Origin: Herbinix sp.
GTDB lineage: Bacteria; Bacillota; Clostridia; Lachnospirales; Lachnospiraceae
Length of the DNA: 56,479 nucleotides
Assembly: GCA_029239235.1 (NCBI GenBank)
Contig: JAQZBD010000003.1
Location: forward strand, 1-56,479
Direction of reading: 5' to 3'
The notes below the pieces were generated by a model that searched no databases, was not told the DNA's origin, and saw only the letters and a program-made list of their open reading frames with translations. Below are positions 42,297-51,401 of the stretch, one piece after another. Position 1 is the stretch's first letter, and the number at the start of each line of letters is the position of its first letter. A program made the translations under genes and the position numbers.

Positions 42297-44465
42297 CTAT
42301 AAGATTCTTTTAAATTTTCGCTCCAGCTCATATTGACTCATGGATACGATAACTGGCCGTCCATGAGGACAGTGATAGGGATTTTCTAAAGTTAGCAGCT
42401 CCTTTATTAAGGCGGTTGCTTCTTCATAAGAAAAGGAATGGTTTGCCTTTACCGCTGCCTTACAAGAAAGTGATGCAGCCTTTTCCAAGATGGATACGGT
42501 GGTAAGCGAACCTCCTCCATTCTCATCTGCCAAGGTATCTATAAATTCTAATAAAAGCTCCTTCTCTGATAAACTATATAAATCAGCAGGCACAGCTCGA
42601 ACGGAATATTCCTTACCACCAAAGTGTTCGAATTCATAACCAAGACTATTCAGAACTGCTTCCTGCTTCTGCAGAATTTCCTGTTCTTTCAGAGTCAGGG
42701 TCAGAACAATCGGTGGTAACAACTGTTGTGAGGAGAAGGTTTTTTCCTTAGAAGCTCGCATGAGCTTTTCATATAATACTTTTTCATGAGCCGCATGTTG
42801 GTCAATAATATATAACTCTTTTTTATATTCCACCAGCCAGTAGGTAGAGAATACCTGGCCAATGATCCGATGCTCCTCAAAGGCTTTCCGTGATAAGAAA
42901 GGAGCTTCTTGCGAATTATCCTCCGAAAAGAGCCTCATTTGTTCCGCATCTTGTCCATTCGCATCTGCTAGAGTATTGGCCTCAACTTTCGTAAGCTCGG
43001 AATCACCCTCAACAGAATCCTTAGGTTGGTTATCATTTATAAGTTTAGACGAACTTTCACCTGCAAATTCATATTCGTAATTCATTAAGGATTCAAGTTT
43101 ACTTTTCTCTATAGGATCAGACTTGCTACCCTGCCCTAATTCTGTTTCTAGAGAAGCTGAGAACTTTTTATCACCTATGTTATTTTGAGAGCGGTTAAAG
43201 TCCTCTTGTAGTTTTCCTAAGGGGGTAACTACGTCCTTTTTCGTCCCTATGAGTGCCTCTGATAGCGGGCTGGAGGTATTAATGAGCGGCTTAGTTGCCG
43301 TGATATAATCCGTAGGTTTTTCTGCTACTCTGGATGGAACATTCGCATTGTTCTTCCCGCCAGAGTAAGGATGAGAGGAAGCGTTTCGTCTATTTTGTTC
43401 AAATGGCTCCGGCATCCCGGCTATGACCGGCTTCATCTCTTCCGGCTGCTGCGTCAGTGCAACCTTAGGAATCATCTCCTTACCCAACAAGGCATTCCGG
43501 ATTAGATTGTAGGTTAACTGATAAATGTCCTCCCCATTATTCAACCGAATCTCCATCTTCTGAGGATGAACATTTACATCAATCAAAGCAGGATCTATGG
43601 CGAAATATACTGAGGTAAAAGGATACTTATGCTGCATCAGAAAGGGCTTATAAGCCTCCTCGATGGCCTTCGTGATGATATTACTTTTAATGTATCTTCC
43701 GTTAATAAAATAATTTTCAAAATTGCGATTACCTCGATTAATAACCGGTTTACCAATAAATCCGGTTACTTTTACTGCTTCTGTATTAAGCTCAACAGAA
43801 ATCAGCTCTCTGGCAATATCCCTGCCGTAGATGCTATATAAGATATCTCTGGTGCTATTATTACCGGAGGACTGAAGCTTTACCTGATTATTCACTATGA
43901 ATTTAAAGGATACATTCGGGTGTGAAACAATCAGTCGCTCCATTAGATCACTGATGTAATTAGCCTCCGTCATTGCTGACTTTAAGAACTTCCTTCTAGC
44001 CGGAGTATTGAAGAAAATATTTCGTACTATGATAGTAGTACCAGTTGGCGAGCCGATCTCCTCCAAGGTCTTCTCTTCACCGCCTTCGATGATATAACGA
44101 AAGCCGTTCAGAGCAGTCGGTGTTTTCGTAATTAATTCTACCTGTGCTACAGAGGCAATACTTGATAATGCCTCACCCCGAAAGCCCAGACTGGTAACAC
44201 TGAGTAAATCCTCAGCAGAACGGATCTTGCTGGTAGCATGGCGAAGAAACGCTAAGGGGACATCTTCCTTAGCGATTCCGCAACCATTATCAGTGATTCG
44301 TATAAAACTCAGCCCGCCTTCCTTGATCTCAGCGGTTATTGCTGTAGCTCCGGCATCCATAGCATTTTCAATCAGTTCCTTTACTATGGCACTGGGGCGT
44401 TCTACTACTTCGCCCGCAGCTATTTGGTTGATTGTAGATTCATCAAGTACATGAATAAGTGACAT
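42297..44465 (-). CDS. mutL: DNA mismatch repair protein MutL
   Basis: This 722-residue GHKL ATPase has N-box 'ELIENAMDAGATAI', 'TDNGCGIAKEDV' and 'SLGFRGEALSSIASV'. The C-terminal endonuclease domain has the DQHAxxExxxxE metal motif 'IIDQHAAHEKVLYE' and 'CPHGRP', so this MutL should nick DNA, as in most bacteria without MutH. A linker (about 340-510) is poorly conserved. It lies between mutS and miaA, the classic order. Confidence 0.93.
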   Translation of the reverse strand: MSLIHVLDESTINQIAAGEVVERPSAIVKELIENAMDAGATAITAEIKEGGLSFIRITDNGCGIAKEDVPLAFLRHATSKIRSAEDLLSVTSLGFRGEALSSIASVAQVELITKTPTALNGFRYIIEGGEEKTLEEIGSPTGTTIIVRNIFFNTPARRKFLKSAMTEANYISDLMERLIVSHPNVSFKFIVNNQVKLQSSGNNSTRDILYSIYGRDIARELISVELNTEAVKVTGFIGKPVINRGNRNFENYFINGRYIKSNIITKAIEEAYKPFLMQHKYPFTSVYFAIDPALIDVNVHPQKMEIRLNNGEDIYQLTYNLIRNALLGKEMIPKVALTQQPEEMKPVIAGMPEPFEQNRRNASSHPYSGGKNNANVPSRVAEKPTDYITATKPLINTSSPLSEALIGTKKDVVTPLGKLQEDFNRSQNNIGDKKFSASLETELGQGSKSDPIEKSKLESLMNYEYEFAGESSSKLINDNQPKDSVEGDSELTKVEANTLADANGQDAEQMRLFSEDNSQEAPFLSRKAFEEHRIIGQVFSTYWLVEYKKELYIIDQHAAHEKVLYEKLMRASKEKTFSSQQLLPPIVLTLTLKEQEILQKQEAVLNSLGYEFEHFGGKEYSVRAVPADLYSLSEKELLLEFIDTLADENGGGSLTTVSILEKAASLSCKAAVKANHSFSYEEATALIKELLTLENPYHCPHGRPVIVSMSQYELERKFKRIL

Positions 44466-44517
44466 AAGCTACCTCCCTAAGCCTGATGGCGATATAATAA
44501 TTAACATAAGAATTATC

Positions 44518-47232
44518 CTAGATTCGATCCTGGATTTTCTTTTGTAAATGATACAATTTATTCATGGCATCAATTGGCGTCAGCCTGGCAAGATCAAGAT
44601 CACGTAATTCCGTAATAATATCCTCATTACCCAACATAGAAAATAGGGATAATTGGCTGGCATCCTTTGCTTTTCTATCTTTCTTCGTATTACCGGCTGC
44701 CGAATCCATTGATTTTAGTAATGCATCAAAGGAGAATTCCTCCTGAACAAAATCCTTCTGTACCGGTGGCTCCTCTGGATGGGAAAGATTCTTCGTCTTT
44801 AGAGCCAGATCATTTCCTGTTAATTCTGCAACAATTTCACTGGCACGCTTTAGTACACTATTAGGTACTCCTGCCAATTTTGCAACCTGAATTCCGTAGC
44901 TCTTATCTGCTCCGCCTTTTACGATTTTACGCAGGAATACGATATCTTCGCCCTGCTCTTTAACAGCGATGCAATGGTTATTGACACCTTCCAGGCGTCC
45001 CTCCAGCTCCGTCAGCTCATGGTAGTGGGTGGCAAATAGAGTTTTTGCACCAAGAATCTGTGAATTACTGATGTGCTCTACTACAGCCCAGGCGATACTA
45101 AGACCATCAAAGGTACTGGTACCGCGGCCTATCTCATCTAGGATTAATAAGCTATTCTTTGTTGCATTACGTAGAATGTTTGCAACCTCAGTCATTTCCA
45201 CCATGAAGGTACTCTGTCCGCTAGCCAGATCATCAGAAGCACCCACACGGGTAAAGATACGATCTACAATACTGATCTCTGCGGAATCTGCCGGAACAAA
45301 GCTTCCAATCTGAGCAAGCAATACAATTAATGCTGTCTGTCTCATATAAGTGGACTTACCCGCCATATTAGGCCCAGTAATAATAGACACACGATCCTGC
45401 TTATTATCTAACAGGGTGTCATTAGCCACAAACATATCATGGGAAATCATACGTTCTACTACGGGATGGCGTCCATTTTTAATATGCAGGGAGCCGTTAG
45501 TATTCATGAGCGGCTGAATATAATCATTCTGCTCTGCCACCAGTGCAAGAGATGCAAACACATCGATTTTCGCGATTGCCTTAGCGGTCTGCTGAATACG
45601 TTTCACTTCCAGGGAAATCCGGTCACGAAGCTCACTGAATAGATCATACTCCAATGAAAAAAGCTTGTCCTCGGCGCCAAGGATAATATCCTCTAATTCT
45701 TTTAACTCCTGTGTGGTATAACGCTCCGCGTTGGCAAGAGTTTGCTTACGAATCCAATTAGGAGGAACCAGGTTCTGATAGGAATTTGTTACCTCCAGAT
45801 AATAGCCAAACACACGGTTGTAGCGAATGCGAAGATTTTTGATGCCCGTTGCCTCACGTTCCTTTGTTTCCAGATCCATGAGCCAGTCCTTGCCCTCCGT
45901 CTTCGCTTTACGCAGGCGGTCAACCTCTTCGTTATAGCCTTCCTTTATCATTCCGCCTTCCTTAACGTTCATAGGAGGCTCCTCAGTAATTGCATCAGTA
46001 ATTAATGCAGTAATATCCTCAAGAGGATCTAAATCCTCATAAATTTCTTTTAAGAGCTGACCATCAAAATCCTTCATCAACAATTTGATATGGGGCAGCA
46101 TAGATAAGGAGGAGCAAAAGGCAACCAGATCTCTTGGATTTGCGCTTTTATAGCTGATCTTACTCATCAGACGCTCCAGATCGTAAATGGGATTTAAATA
46201 TTCCCGAATTTCCTCTCTGGAAATCATATTATTCTTTAAACCTGCTACCGCATCATGACGGTCCTTGATCATATCAAAATCAATCAGGGGCTGTTCAATA
46301 TAACTGCGCAGTAATCTGGCACCCATAGCCGTTTTGGTTTTATCTAATACCCAGAGAAGGGAGCCCTTCTTAGTCTTCTCACGAATGGTCTCTGTCAGCT
46401 CCAGATTACGCACCGTAGAGCTGTCCAATAGCATGAATTTTTCATAGGTATAGGGTGACAGCTTTGTGATATGGGACAGGGAATTCTTCTGAGTTTCCCT
46501 TAAAAATTGCATAACACAGCCTGCTGCAATCACGCCGATGGTATAGTCCTTTAAGCCAAGTCCATCAACGGTTCCAACGTTAAAGTGCTCTTTTAAAGCT
46601 CTAATACATAATTCATCATCAAAATACCAGGGCTCTAAGGGTGATAAGGTCAGATTTCCTATATTTTTGATTGCCTCGATATTAATACCGGACACAAAAA
46701 AGGTATCATTGCAGATAATCTCCGTAGGAGACCATTTATAAATTTCGTCCACAAGCTTACGTTCGGTATCAACCTCAGTCACATAATAATCTCCTGTGGT
46801 GATATCTACAATAGAAATTCCGTACGCATTCGTGGTATGTACAACTGCCATCAGATAATTATTCTTTGATTCATCTAAGACCTGTGTATTTAAATTGGTA
46901 CCCGGGGTTACAATCCGGACTACCTCTCTTTTTACAATTCCTTTTGACGCCTTTGGATCCTCCACCTGTTCACAGATGGCAACACGGTAACCACGGCTGA
47001 CTAATTTGCTTAAATAGTTGTCTACCGCATGAAAGGGAATACCGCACATGGGAGCGCGATCCTCTTGTCCTACGTTTTTTCCGGTTAAAACAATCTCCAG
47101 CTCCTTTGAGCAGATCGTTGCGTCCTCGAAGAACATTTCATAAAAATCACCTAAACGGTAGAATAGGATGCAGTCCTTATATTGCTCCTTTATCTGCATA
47201 TATTGTTGCATCATGGGGGTTAATTGTGCCAT
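44518..47232 (-). CDS. mutS: DNA mismatch repair protein MutS
   Basis: A mismatch-recognition ATPase of about 904 residues. The mismatch-binding domain has 'ILFYRLGDFYEMFFEDA' (Phe-x-Glu in context), and the ATPase shows 'ITGPNMAGKSTYMRQ', 'LLILDEIGRGTSTFDG' and 'FATHYHELTELE'. ATG at 47232 with AAGGAAGGG is used instead of an in-frame ATG 26 codons upstream. A promoter with an extended -10 lies just before. Confidence 0.93.
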   Translation of the reverse strand: MAQLTPMMQQYMQIKEQYKDCILFYRLGDFYEMFFEDATICSKELEIVLTGKNVGQEDRAPMCGIPFHAVDNYLSKLVSRGYRVAICEQVEDPKASKGIVKREVVRIVTPGTNLNTQVLDESKNNYLMAVVHTTNAYGISIVDITTGDYYVTEVDTERKLVDEIYKWSPTEIICNDTFFVSGINIEAIKNIGNLTLSPLEPWYFDDELCIRALKEHFNVGTVDGLGLKDYTIGVIAAGCVMQFLRETQKNSLSHITKLSPYTYEKFMLLDSSTVRNLELTETIREKTKKGSLLWVLDKTKTAMGARLLRSYIEQPLIDFDMIKDRHDAVAGLKNNMISREEIREYLNPIYDLERLMSKISYKSANPRDLVAFCSSLSMLPHIKLLMKDFDGQLLKEIYEDLDPLEDITALITDAITEEPPMNVKEGGMIKEGYNEEVDRLRKAKTEGKDWLMDLETKEREATGIKNLRIRYNRVFGYYLEVTNSYQNLVPPNWIRKQTLANAERYTTQELKELEDIILGAEDKLFSLEYDLFSELRDRISLEVKRIQQTAKAIAKIDVFASLALVAEQNDYIQPLMNTNGSLHIKNGRHPVVERMISHDMFVANDTLLDNKQDRVSIITGPNMAGKSTYMRQTALIVLLAQIGSFVPADSAEISIVDRIFTRVGASDDLASGQSTFMVEMTEVANILRNATKNSLLILDEIGRGTSTFDGLSIAWAVVEHISNSQILGAKTLFATHYHELTELEGRLEGVNNHCIAVKEQGEDIVFLRKIVKGGADKSYGIQVAKLAGVPNSVLKRASEIVAELTGNDLALKTKNLSHPEEPPVQKDFVQEEFSFDALLKSMDSAAGNTKKDRKAKDASQLSLFSMLGNEDIITELRDLDLARLTPIDAMNKLYHLQKKIQDRI

Positions 47233-47275
47233 GTTGAAAATCCCTTCCTTTGTAATCATGATTAAAACCATTACA

Positions 47276-47284
47276 ATTATACCA
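47276..47284 (-). promoter_or_regulatory. Extended -10 promoter before mutS
   Basis: On the minus strand TGGTATAAT matches the extended -10 TGnTATAAT, about 45 bases before the mutS ATG. A CATGG/CCATG inverted repeat overlaps it. The -35 is poor. Confidence 0.4.
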
Positions 47285-47313
47285 TGGAAAATACACCATG
47301 AAAAAAACACATG

Positions 47314-47790
47314 CTATGGCACTTCGTGCCAAGGATGCGCACTCCGCTTCGCTTCGGCGCTTGTCGCAAGTACGTCACAGCGTTCATTCATGGGGTGTCC
47401 ATTGTGTCCCCTAACCCATTCATAGGTCACCTTATGGGGCTCCATCGCCTTCAAAAGACGCTTCCATAAGTCCACGTTCTTTACCGGCTCATTCTTTCCT
47501 CTCTTCCAACCCTTTTTCATCCAGCCCTCCAGCCAATGCTCATTAAAGGCTTTCACTACGTATTGGGAATCGGAATATAGAGTTACATTACAGGGCTTGG
47601 TCAAGGCTTCCAGCCCAACAATTGCCGCCATTAGTTCCATACGGTTGTTGGTGGTCTTTTTATAGCCTCCACTGTATTCTCTCTCGTGCTCTACTCCCTT
47701 TGAATCTACATATACGAGAATTGCCCCATATCCTCCGGGTCCGTCCGGATTCCCCCTCGCTGCGCCATCCGTATATAATTTAATGTCCAT
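47314..47790 (-). CDS. rnhA: Ribonuclease HI
   Basis: This enzyme of about 158 residues cleaves RNA in RNA-DNA hybrids. The metal-binding residues appear in '[19 protein letters not shown]' (first Asp), '[15 protein letters not shown]' (Glu), 'LYSDSQYVV' (Asp) and '[15 protein letters not shown]' (last His/Asp). ATG at 47790 follows AGAGAGGA. It sits between mutS and the membrane MutS-like gene, co-oriented with both. Confidence 0.92.
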   Translation of the reverse strand: MDIKLYTDGAARGNPDGPGGYGAILVYVDSKGVEHEREYSGGYKKTTNNRMELMAAIVGLEALTKPCNVTLYSDSQYVVKAFNEHWLEGWMKKGWKRGKNEPVKNVDLWKRLLKAMEPHKVTYEWVRGHNGHPMNERCDVLATSAEAKRSAHPWHEVP

Positions 47791-47831
47791 AACTGTCCTC
47801 TCTTTCCATAGGCAAATAGCTTTATCTTCGC

Positions 47832-49529
47832 CTATTCGATCCTGCCCCACTCACCGCTTACTAAAAACTCTTCAGCAGATGCCTCTGCAGCTGCGGTAAT
47901 TTCCTTTGGAAACTTTAGCATATCAAGTAGCTTAATTGCATTCTTTGATACCGCTTTACCTTCGTATAATTTATAATCAAATAATACCTCATGATCTTCA
48001 ATTCGTTCCTGGAAATGATAATTGGAGTAATGCTTTTCCAAAACCTGCGTAAGTTCAATATCATGTGTAGCTGCAAATACCAACGCATTCTTACGGGCAA
48101 TATCCGCCAAAATTCTGGAGGAGGCAGCAATACGTTCCAGTGTATTGGTACCTCTTAATACCTCGTCAATAAAGCATAGCACAGGAATATCATCATTAAT
48201 TACATTTAAAATTCGTTTTAGGGACTTAATCTCCACCATATAATAGCTCTCTTTATTAAAGAGGTTGTCCCTGAGAGCCATAGAGGAATAGATAATGAAA
48301 TAACTAGCCTCATAGCTTCGGCTGGTTGAGGTATCAATGGTTTGCGCTAAAATAGCATTGATCGCTAAGGTCTTAATAAAGGTGGATTTACCGGAAGCAT
48401 TGGAACCAGTGATAAGCACGCTCCTATCTTCTGAAATTGAATTGGCTATGGGCTGCCCAATCAATGGGTGGTACAAGTCTTTGGCAGAAATACCTAGTTT
48501 ATCATCTGTGCTAGTTCCATGCTTAGGAGTGTGCTTTAGCACCGGCTCACAATAAAAGGGCAACAGTTCCCGAAAGGATGCTGCAGCAATTATGGAATCA
48601 AGGAAACCAATATTGGTATAAATGCGGTTTAAAGTATCCCTATGATTCTTAAAAAATTGCAGTAGTTGATTATACTTAATTAAATCAATATGAGTTAACA
48701 TACGAACATAATCTAAGATTGCACTAAAAAAGTCACCGGAAGGATTCTTCGGTGTAACCCAGGACGATCCTTTTTGAAAAGCTTTGAAGGTTGCACTGTC
48801 CTTCTTCAGGTTATCCGTATAGGTTTTAATTTCAGGAATATTCATATTATAAATAGCCTTAGTACCATCGAGTAAACGATAAATATAAGCGACTAGCATT
48901 AGATAATTTTCAATCAGCGCCTTCTCTTTATAGTATTGAATAATGTTGTTAACGATCATTGCTAAAGTCAGGATCCCTCCAACAGGCGGATAGATAAAGA
49001 TGATACCCACAGAAGCCAAAAGACCCAGGATCATGAGATAGTGAGGTAAGTTGCTCTTTACCTCCTTTTCACCTAATCGGTTAATATATTCATACACAGA
49101 GATAACCGTTTGCTTTCCCATGGGAAATAACTTAGACTGAACATTTAAACGCTTCTCTTCATTATCGGCGAAAAACTTCATTAAACGGTTCCGCTCCGCC
49201 AGTTCTTCATCAGAAAAGCTAGGCTTTCTTAAAAAAGCATAGAGATACTCCTCACCAATCGAAGTCTGAGTGTTATTCATCAACATAAAGACATCATCCA
49301 TATCCAGATCATTCCAGGTAATATCATCCACATCAGTCTGCGCATCACGAATCGATAAATAATAAGCTTTCAAGGATTCAAACATTTCAGCGGAATATTC
49401 TTGTTCAGGAACTGCTCCCCACTGTTCTTTTAACCGTATCATCAATAATTTCTTAAAGTTTTTCCCCTGATAAATACTATAAATAATAAACACAATCATA
49501 CCGACAAGTATAGCAACTAAAAATCCCAT
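47832..49529 (-). CDS. Membrane-anchored MutS-like ATPase
   Basis: This 565-residue protein combines an N-terminal helix (residues about 3-20), two further hydrophobic helices (about 163-200) and a C-terminal MutS ATPase: Walker A '[17 protein letters not shown]', Walker B '[20 protein letters not shown]' and '[20 protein letters not shown]'. The mismatch-binding domain of true MutS is absent. Relatives in clostridia are annotated as MutS-family proteins of unknown role. The membrane anchor argues against general mismatch repair. A consensus promoter and a 26-aa frame lie upstream. Confidence 0.85.
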   Translation of the reverse strand: MGFLVAILVGMIVFIIYSIYQGKNFKKLLMIRLKEQWGAVPEQEYSAEMFESLKAYYLSIRDAQTDVDDITWNDLDMDDVFMLMNNTQTSIGEEYLYAFLRKPSFSDEELAERNRLMKFFADNEEKRLNVQSKLFPMGKQTVISVYEYINRLGEKEVKSNLPHYLMILGLLASVGIIFIYPPVGGILTLAMIVNNIIQYYKEKALIENYLMLVAYIYRLLDGTKAIYNMNIPEIKTYTDNLKKDSATFKAFQKGSSWVTPKNPSGDFFSAILDYVRMLTHIDLIKYNQLLQFFKNHRDTLNRIYTNIGFLDSIIAAASFRELLPFYCEPVLKHTPKHGTSTDDKLGISAKDLYHPLIGQPIANSISEDRSVLITGSNASGKSTFIKTLAINAILAQTIDTSTSRSYEASYFIIYSSMALRDNLFNKESYYMVEIKSLKRILNVINDDIPVLCFIDEVLRGTNTLERIAASSRILADIARKNALVFAATHDIELTQVLEKHYSNYHFQERIEDHEVLFDYKLYEGKAVSKNAIKLLDMLKFPKEITAAAEASAEEFLVSGEWGRIE

Positions 49530-49622
49530 AAAACCTCCTTAGGATATAAAATAATTTTAATATTAATAGAACTAAGTAGAGCTAAATAAACGAAATAAGT
49601 CTTAGTAAAATGATATAAAAGC

Positions 49623-49658
49623 TTAGTAACATTACGTATATTAGTAATATTACGTATA
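49623..49658. repeat. 18-bp tandem duplication in the leader of the MutS-like gene
   Basis: TTAGTAACATTACGTATA is followed directly by TTAGTAATATTACGTATA, one base different. The second unit overlaps the end of the 26-aa frame. The remaining part of 49530-49935 is AT-rich. Confidence 0.65.
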
Positions 49659-49730
49659 ACTATATAAAGTATTATAACCCGTTTCAAAGCTATTCCATGC
49701 TTTTCCTATAATATAGGCAATCATATTCAT
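49650..49730 (-). CDS. Possible 26-residue peptide in the leader of the MutS-like gene
   Basis: The first ATG behind a consensus promoter opens 26 codons: 'MNMIAYIIGKAWNSFETGYN' and 'TLYSYT', then TAA. TTTAGG lies about eight bases before the ATG. The peptide has a hydrophobic, Tyr-rich character and could be a leader peptide or a small membrane-active product. No homologue is known to me and the evidence is limited to the promoter position. Confidence 0.35.
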   Translation of the reverse strand: MNMIAYIIGKAWNSFETGYNTLYSYT

Positions 49731-49753
49731 CTCAATACCTAAAGCTAATCGTA

Positions 49754-49782
49754 ATTATAGTTTTTCACCCATTTCTTGTCAA
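49754..49782 (-). promoter_or_regulatory. Consensus sigma-A promoter upstream of the MutS-like gene
   Basis: TTGACA (49777-49782) and TATAAT (49754-49759) on the minus strand, exactly 17 bases apart, both perfect. The leader to the MutS-like gene would be about 215 bases. Confidence 0.8.
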
Positions 49783-49836
49783 CCTAATAAAGGAAATTAA
49801 GTTAATTCTAATAAAGGAATTTAGTTCCTTCCAGAT

Positions 49837-49870
49837 AAAAAAGGTTGAATCTTAAGAGATTCAACCTTTT
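49837..49870 (-). terminator. Strong terminator after the NlpC/P60 gene
   Basis: AAAAGGTTGAATCT (49839-49852) pairs perfectly over 14 bases with 49857-49870 around TAAG. On the minus strand the stem ends in a run of six T. It could work in both directions. Confidence 0.85.
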
Positions 49871-49935
49871 CCTATTAATCATTTTAAATGATATCTTTTG
49901 ACTGAGTAAATTCCATATAAGTAAGCTTTTTTTCT

Positions 49936-51033
49936 TTAATTACCAAGATATCTTACATACTTCACTGGTGATCTGTAGTACATATTGGAGATCTTGATAC
50001 CATCTCTTTTATTACTTGCATGGATAACCTGACCACCGCCAATATACATTGCAACATGGTTAATATAACTGGAGCTTCCATAGAATACCAAATCACCCGG
50101 CTTTAAATCCGATGCGGAGATGGATGAACCGCCTCTAGCCTGTTCTCTTGAGGTACGATTAATATAATAACCAAATTTCGCATAAATAGCTCTTGTAAAT
50201 CCGGAACAGTCAACTCCTTTGCCTAAGGTGGTACCGCCCCATACATATCTGTCGCCAAGGTATTCCTTCGCTTTATTCACAATATCCATACGGGTTTGAG
50301 ATACTCCAGAACCATATTGGATTTCTTGAATTGATAGACCATGAACTAATTCATAAGATAAATCAACGAAATCTCTAACCACATAACCAACGGAGCCTTC
50401 TTCTGTATCACTATCCATGCTTACCTTAACCCATACTTTATATTGATCATCATCCGTAATTACTTTGGAATCTAACACAAGTAATTCTTCGCCTTTTGCA
50501 ATAACATCAATTTTAGAGGAGTCAGTATTTGCTTCTGATCTTACATTAAGTCCATCGGTATTAGCAGTGGCTACATAGAAGCCAACTTCCTTTGCTAATG
50601 CAGTAGCTGATGCACCTGTAATCAGAAACTCGCTTTTTACAAATCCTTTTAAGGAGCCTGAGGCTGTTGTAGTTATTATCTCAGTCCATCCGTTATCTGT
50701 TGTAGAAAGCACTTCACAACCACCATTCTTTGGTAACTTTCCTATTATCTTATAGTCTTCCCCAGCACCGGAACGAATGCACAAATTAGTATCAACATTT
50801 GCGATTGCAATATCATTAAAGCCTGGAATCGGAATATCATCTAGGGACAAGCTCATTGTGGTTGCTATAGCTGTTGATGAATCGGAAACCATATTAGAAG
50901 AAATACTGTCCTTGTCATACACATAACCTGCGACAGCTTCTTCATAAGCCGCCATTGCTGTCTTGGGAGCTGCTGTTAAAAATAAAGTTCCTGCGAAGCA
51001 AGCCAATGAAAGCTTTAGAAGTTTTCTATTCAT
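49936..51033 (-). CDS. Secreted SH3-NlpC/P60 peptidoglycan hydrolase
   Basis: This 365-residue wall hydrolase has a signal peptide (about 1-28, cleavage after 'KTAMA'). Two bacterial SH3 domains (about 75-135 'TNLCIRSGAGEDYKIIGKL' and 150-215 'GLNVRSEANTDSSKI') follow, then a C-terminal NlpC/P60 peptidase (about 245-365) with catalytic Cys276 in 'GVDCSGFT' and His in 'INHVAMYIG'. It would cleave D-Glu-diamino acid bonds in wall peptides. It has its own consensus promoter and a strong terminator. Confidence 0.92.
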   Translation of the reverse strand: MNRKLLKLSLACFAGTLFLTAAPKTAMAAYEEAVAGYVYDKDSISSNMVSDSSTAIATTMSLSLDDIPIPGFNDIAIANVDTNLCIRSGAGEDYKIIGKLPKNGGCEVLSTTDNGWTEIITTTASGSLKGFVKSEFLITGASATALAKEVGFYVATANTDGLNVRSEANTDSSKIDVIAKGEELLVLDSKVITDDDQYKVWVKVSMDSDTEEGSVGYVVRDFVDLSYELVHGLSIQEIQYGSGVSQTRMDIVNKAKEYLGDRYVWGGTTLGKGVDCSGFTRAIYAKFGYYINRTSREQARGGSSISASDLKPGDLVFYGSSSYINHVAMYIGGGQVIHASNKRDGIKISNMYYRSPVKYVRYLGN

Positions 51034-51152
51034 GAATTGCGTCCTCCAAATGTTTTCTTATTTTCTATCATTAGTGCATGCTATGTATTAAACAAGCTTA
51101 TTAATATATTTTAAAACAATTGTTACGTAATTGTTAAATATATTACATACAG

Positions 51153-51181
51153 ATTATAGCAAACACTATAGATTTTGTCAA
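51153..51181 (-). promoter_or_regulatory. Consensus sigma-A promoter of the NlpC/P60 gene
   Basis: TTGACA (51176-51181) and TATAAT (51153-51158) on the minus strand are perfect and 17 bases apart. The leader of about 110 bases is AT-rich and ends in TTGGAGG. A second TTGACA lies 11 bases further upstream. The rest of 51182-51330 shows nothing notable. Confidence 0.82.
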
Positions 51182-51334
51182 CTATGTGTCAACTTTATTT
51201 TAAAACTTAGTCACATTTAACATATCTGGTAATAAATGTATATTAATTATGCGAATTTCACTATTTCAGCTCTCATATTTTTGTTCATTTTTGAAGCAGG
51301 AATCAGAAACATCTGCTATATCTGAAAAGAAATA

Positions 51335-51375
51335 AAAGGCCACCTCAATACGAAATGCTCCGTATTTTTGGTGGC
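51335..51375 (-). terminator. Terminator after spoIVA
   Basis: GCCACC (51339-51344) pairs with GGTGGC (51370-51375), with an inner AATACG/CGTATT stem; CTTTTATTT follows on the minus strand. Confidence 0.65.
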
Positions 51376-51401
51376 TTTGCAGTATATTCACTGTATTCGT
51401 T

